NCBI GenBank assembly: GCA_003532195.1
Contig: DOFA01000258.1
Location: 7,967 to 16,541, forward strand
Length of the DNA stretch: 8,575 nt
Direction: 5' to 3'
From: Clostridiales bacterium
GTDB taxonomy: Bacteria; Bacillota; Clostridia; Saccharofermentanales; UBA5734
Part shown: positions 5,232-8,575 of the stretch, one piece after another
Layout: each line of letters starts with the position of its first letter
How positions within the stretch are numbered: position 1 is the first letter of the stretch
Translations under genes and position numbers: made by a program
Notes under the pieces: generated by a model
The model's input: only the letters and a program-made list of their open reading frames with translations
What the model was told of the DNA's origin: nothing
Databases searched by the model: none

Positions 5232-8200
5232 ATGAAAAAGCGTTCTTTGCTCTTGATGCTCATCTGGCTGATCATGACCGCCCTGATTTTTCAAATACCG
5301 CCTGTTCCGATGCTGCTGCAGCAAATGGGTTCATCGTTGTTCATTAAACCCCGGGTCGCAGCTTTTGGCGGTAATTATACACGGCCGCCAACACCTACGC
5401 CGATCATACCCCGGCCGACGCTAACGCCCATAATTGATCGGCCGACACCAACACCTATAATCAGCTGGCCATCGTCAACAACCGTATTCCAAATATCGGT
5501 TCTTGAATATGAGGATGCCGTTCTTCCTGACAAAACTTTTGCGATCAATTTCACCTCGCCCGTCGATGTCCTGACGGTCGCCGGCAATATCAAGGTGACT
5601 GATTCATCCGGCCAGGATGTCCCGGTCAATTGTACGACCGTATTGCCAGACTGCCGCAAGGTCATGGTATCGCCGCAAACAGATTATCTGCCGGGAGAAT
5701 ACGTCCTGAAAACCTTGGCCGGAATCAAAGATATGGCCGGTCGCTCCCCAGCCGGAGGGATCGAAATCCACTTCACGGTTGCCGGTGTGCCGCTGCCGGA
5801 CGCAATCCAGATTTCACCGCTTCAAGTCAGCCTGCAGCCCGGTCAGCAGACAACGTTTTCCGCAATCTTCGTTGGCGGCACATCAAGCCAGCCTTTGAAT
5901 TGGCGTGTTATTGCCGGCGACAACAGCAGCGAATTTGCCGGCAGCATATCGGAGGATGGCACATACCAGGCGCCAATGCAGCCCGGGCAATATACCGTCG
6001 AAGTCCGCAGTGCGGAATTCCCATCTTTGTCCGCCTGGTCGGTCGTGGTGGTTGAGGCGCCGCCGGCGGGGAGCATTGATCTGGCGCTCGGCCTTACATG
6101 CTTGAATATTCCCGGCAATACGCACCCTGGCGATCCAATTACATTCAAAGCCAGGGTTCTCAATAACTCAGCGGCCGGGCAGTGCCCGGGAGGCACAATT
6201 GTCCGCTTCCTGATCAACGGCAGGGTCATTGACGAAGTGCCAATATATATCGAGGCTGACCAAGCCTATGCCGAAGCCCGTATTTGGTACTATATGCCGG
6301 AAACCAGCGATTACTCAGCCATGGTTCAGGGTGATACGATCCCGGTTACTGTATCTGTTATGATCGACCCTTACAACCGGCTGGACGAGATCGATGAGAC
6401 CAACAACAGCGCCAGTTCTACCATGAATGTCCTGTATGCTTATGATACGCCGCTGCAGGATACTGATCCCCAACTCTATGTCGACGCCACCAGCCTGTCG
6501 GTCTGGAGCACCAAGGACGATGCCCCGGCCAACCGGTTATCCGCAGCCCAGCCAGGCCAGAAACTGCGCCTGAAGGCGCTGGTTTATTACGTGGGATCAG
6601 ACCGCAGTGAGGACATCAACATCAAGTTCCTCATCAACGGTCAGGTAATCTTCGATGACAACCGCCGCGTCGGCGTCCTCGGCGGCAATTTTGAAGCAAC
6701 CTGCAATTATCAGGTTCCCTTTAACTGTACAGAGCAGCTTGACTTCCAGGTTCTGCTCAGCAATGGTTCCATAGCCAGTATCCAGGTTCCGGTCCAGCGA
6801 TATGATGTCGGGATAATGCCCGGTGACCTTTACTGGGCGAATGATGAACTGGCTGTGCCTGGTGAGAATCTCTACCTGCATGCCCTGATTAAAAATATAT
6901 CATCGATCCGCTTTCCCCATGAAGATGCCCGGATTGCCTGGCGCGCCCTGATCAACGGCCAGAAATTTGCTGAAGGCGATTACAAACTTGACGCCAATGA
7001 ATTAAATGTCAGCCTGCCGGTCTTCCCGGTGCCCCTCAACCAGACCGGGCCGATCTTGCTGACCATCATAACTGATGTTTACGACCAGCTGGACGAGGAC
7101 GATGAAACCAACAACATTGCTTCGATCCTGATCCCGCTGGCCGGCGACTACCAGCTCGGTTCCAACCTTTATGTGGATGCGGTCGACCTGCTCAATCAGC
7201 CAAAACTGGTTGTGCCAGGCTCAACCCTCACGCTGTCTGCGGATATCCATAAAGAGGGTCTGGCTCCGCTTACCCGTGACGTTCTGGTTCAGTTCAAGGT
7301 CAATGGTTTAATTATTGCCTCGAAGACAGTCGCCCGTGGATTGTTCAGGCCCATGCAGGCTCACCAGGTCAAAGTCGACTGGACCGATACCATCGGTCTG
7401 CCGCCGGGCGAGACTACCTTCGAGGTCATCATTGATCCGGAGAATTTTATTGCCGAAAGCAATGAAAATGATAACCAGGCGGAAAAAGCCCTGAGTGTTG
7501 CCAAACCGGACCTTGATGTCACAGGCAACAGCATCCAATGGGATCCTGAACAGCCCGCCACCGGTACAGCCGTCCATCTCAAAGCCATCATTGCCAATAC
7601 CGGGGATGGTCCGGCGATCAACACAAAAATTCGCTTTTATGCTGACGGCCAGGAGATTGGTACCCGTGATGCCACGGTGGATCAGATCAATTCCGCTTCA
7701 GCAGCCTATGCCGAACTCGATTGGAATATTCCCGCGACCCCGATGCTCTATATCCCCTACTCAACCTTAATTGGCTATACCGGTAAACGTGCGGTGCCGG
7801 AAGAAGTGACAAAAAAAATCAATTTGACCGTGAAGGTTGACCCAGACCAGCAGATAACGGAAAAGAATGAGACCAACAATGAATCACCAGGAAAAATTAT
7901 TTCTGTCGTTATTCCAACCGAGCGCAAATTTGTTTACATCCAGGCGGTTGATTCAATCAGCAGCGTTTCCGATGCGTCCGTTACTTTAACAGCTGAAAAC
8001 GGTGAGATAGCATCAGCGATGACCGACAGCGACGGCTGGTGCAGTTTCACCGGCGTTCCAACCGGCAATTATACAATCAAGATTGAAAAAGAATATTACC
8101 ATACCTACACCGCCGGCGGTCAAGTTATGACGACCTCAGCCCCTCAATATCGAAAATTTCTCGTCAGCCGGACCAGTGATTTTATCGGCATGTCCGGTCT

Positions 8201-8575
8201 TGACTCGGATGGCGACATGATCTCGGATGTCGACGAGAGAGAATTCTACCATACGAAAGCAAATGACGCGGACAGTGACGACGATGGTGTGATCGACGGT
8301 CGGGATCTGGCGCCGCTGACCAACCCGAAAAACCCGGAACAGACCTTTCTGCAGCAGAAGGGGATGATCCGCTATGACCAGGCGGTCAGCCTGCATGGCC
8401 TTGACGGCAAGGTTGATATTTATGACTGGGAATATCATGTTTCCACCTGGTCGAGTTCGTTGGATTATTCCTGTACTTACGAGAACCAGGGTACCTATAC
8501 CAGCAAAATGGATTCAGAGCACTACACCGCATCGATAAACGATGCTTATGATTCGCTGGGTTTCGAGGTATACGC
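5232..8575 (+). CDS. Large secreted/surface protein with Ig-like, CARDB and TSP3-like modules (3' partial)
   Basis: The frame opens at ATG 5232, after AGGGGGTGG (5218-5226), and stays open to the window edge: 1,114 codons, C-terminus missing. Residues 1-44 look like a long signal peptide: MKKRS, a hydrophobic core at 6-22, and a possible cleavage site after RVAA. Then come a Pro/Thr linker (51-80), a bacterial Ig-like module resembling Big_5/SbsA (about 82-185) and a second Ig-like module (about 188-276). Five CARDB-like cell-adhesion modules follow at about 280-402, 410-524, 527-636, 643-757 and 758-894. Four of them end in an acidic Asn-rich signature: DEIDETNN 385-392, DEDDETNN 621-628, AESNENDN 741-748 and TEKNETNN 876-883. 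A carboxypeptidase-regulatory or Cna-B-like beta-sandwich lies at about 897-978. A thrombospondin type-3-like Ca2+-binding stretch follows, with D991-x-D993-x-D995 and D1014-x-D1016-x-D1018. Residues 1031-1114 are not recognised. An extracellular adhesive, matrix or scaffold role is inferred from architecture; no enzyme motif is visible. Whether it is wall-anchored cannot be told without the end. It has its own promoter and no evident link to the metal operon. Confidence 0.88.
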   Translation, partial: MKKRSLLLMLIWLIMTALIFQIPPVPMLLQQMGSSLFIKPRVAAFGGNYTRPPTPTPIIPRPTLTPIIDRPTPTPIISWPSSTTVFQISVLEYEDAVLPDKTFAINFTSPVDVLTVAGNIKVTDSSGQDVPVNCTTVLPDCRKVMVSPQTDYLPGEYVLKTLAGIKDMAGRSPAGGIEIHFTVAGVPLPDAIQISPLQVSLQPGQQTTFSAIFVGGTSSQPLNWRVIAGDNSSEFAGSISEDGTYQAPMQPGQYTVEVRSAEFPSLSAWSVVVVEAPPAGSIDLALGLTCLNIPGNTHPGDPITFKARVLNNSAAGQCPGGTIVRFLINGRVIDEVPIYIEADQAYAEARIWYYMPETSDYSAMVQGDTIPVTVSVMIDPYNRLDEIDETNNSASSTMNVLYAYDTPLQDTDPQLYVDATSLSVWSTKDDAPANRLSAAQPGQKLRLKALVYYVGSDRSEDINIKFLINGQVIFDDNRRVGVLGGNFEATCNYQVPFNCTEQLDFQVLLSNGSIASIQVPVQRYDVGIMPGDLYWANDELAVPGENLYLHALIKNISSIRFPHEDARIAWRALINGQKFAEGDYKLDANELNVSLPVFPVPLNQTGPILLTIITDVYDQLDEDDETNNIASILIPLAGDYQLGSNLYVDAVDLLNQPKLVVPGSTLTLSADIHKEGLAPLTRDVLVQFKVNGLIIASKTVARGLFRPMQAHQVKVDWTDTIGLPPGETTFEVIIDPENFIAESNENDNQAEKALSVAKPDLDVTGNSIQWDPEQPATGTAVHLKAIIANTGDGPAINTKIRFYADGQEIGTRDATVDQINSASAAYAELDWNIPATPMLYIPYSTLIGYTGKRAVPEEVTKKINLTVKVDPDQQITEKNETNNESPGKIISVVIPTERKFVYIQAVDSISSVSDASVTLTAENGEIASAMTDSDGWCSFTGVPTGNYTIKIEKEYYHTYTAGGQVMTTSAPQYRKFLVSRTSDFIGMSGLDSDGDMISDVDEREFYHTKANDADSDDDGVIDGRDLAPLTNPKNPEQTFLQQKGMIRYDQAVSLHGLDGKVDIYDWEYHVSTWSSSLDYSCTYENQGTYTSKMDSEHYTASINDAYDSLGFEVY
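5382..5462 (+). repeat. Short in-frame tandem repeat encoding a Pro/Thr-rich linker
   Basis: Three imperfect copies, at 5382-5408, 5412-5435 and 5439-5462 (period about 27-30 bases), encode RPPTPTPII, RPTLTPII and RPTPTPII. They lie between the signal peptide and the first Ig-like module of the large surface protein. Such Pro/Thr stretches are usually extended, protease-resistant spacers and are often O-glycosylated. The DNA copies differ mainly at third positions and in one Pro-to-Leu change, so the repeat is not recent. Confidence 0.8.

Noticed and set aside
5630..6229. Open frames on both strands (141 and 128 codons) within the start of the large surface protein gene.
   Set aside because: The surface protein frame is continuous through this region with a clear domain pattern; the others have Arg/Pro/Ala-rich composition typical of shadow frames.

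Overview
The window looks like chromosomal DNA of a low-to-mid GC (close to 50% by eye) Gram-positive-type anaerobe, most likely a member of the Clostridia. This is an inference from three things: sigma-A-like promoters with strong Shine-Dalgarno sequences, an Rrf2-cysK gene pair, and an ArsR plus CadA-type metal-efflux pair of the Firmicutes style. No rRNA, tRNA, CRISPR array, insertion sequence or phage gene was seen.

Left part (1-2330). The 3' end of a Crp/Fnr-family regulator on the + strand runs into a convergent three-gene operon on the - strand. In transcription order the operon is an Rrf2-family regulator, cysK (O-acetylserine sulfhydrylase), and a triple-module CDGSH iron-sulfur protein. 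The genes are very tightly packed: an ATGA overlap, then a 3-base gap with the ribosome binding site inside the preceding gene. The operon joins cysteine synthesis, a probable Fe-S or thiol-responsive regulator and an Fe-S protein, so its likely theme is sulfur and Fe-S homeostasis.

Centre (2331-5053). A 200-base divergent control region separates this operon from a + strand metal-resistance operon. On the + side it carries a near-consensus promoter (TTGACA, 17 bases, TATGCT). This is followed at the expected start site by a 28-bp near-perfect palindrome, the obvious operator for the ArsR-family repressor encoded just downstream. The repressor is followed by a P1B-2-type Zn/Cd/Pb-exporting ATPase (CadA/ZntA type) with one N-terminal metal-binding domain and all catalytic motifs intact. 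The simple model is that the repressor sits on the palindrome until metal binds, then the exporter is made.

Right part (5054-8575). After a 178-base gap with its own extended -10 promoter, a very large secreted or surface protein begins. Its reading frame stays open to the end of the window (1,114 codons seen, C-terminus missing). It has a signal peptide, a Pro/Thr-rich linker with three RPTPTPII-like repeats, two Ig-like modules, a string of five CARDB-like adhesion modules, a carboxypeptidase-regulatory or Cna-B-like module and a thrombospondin type-3-like calcium-binding segment. An unrecognised region follows. Its function is not known; its architecture suggests cell-surface or extracellular adhesion or scaffolding.

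No clearly novel system was found. The points most worth following up are the triple-register operator, the CDGSH protein in an Rrf2-cysK operon, the Rrf2 protein lacking the IscR-type histidine ligand, and the unexplained C-terminal part of the surface protein.
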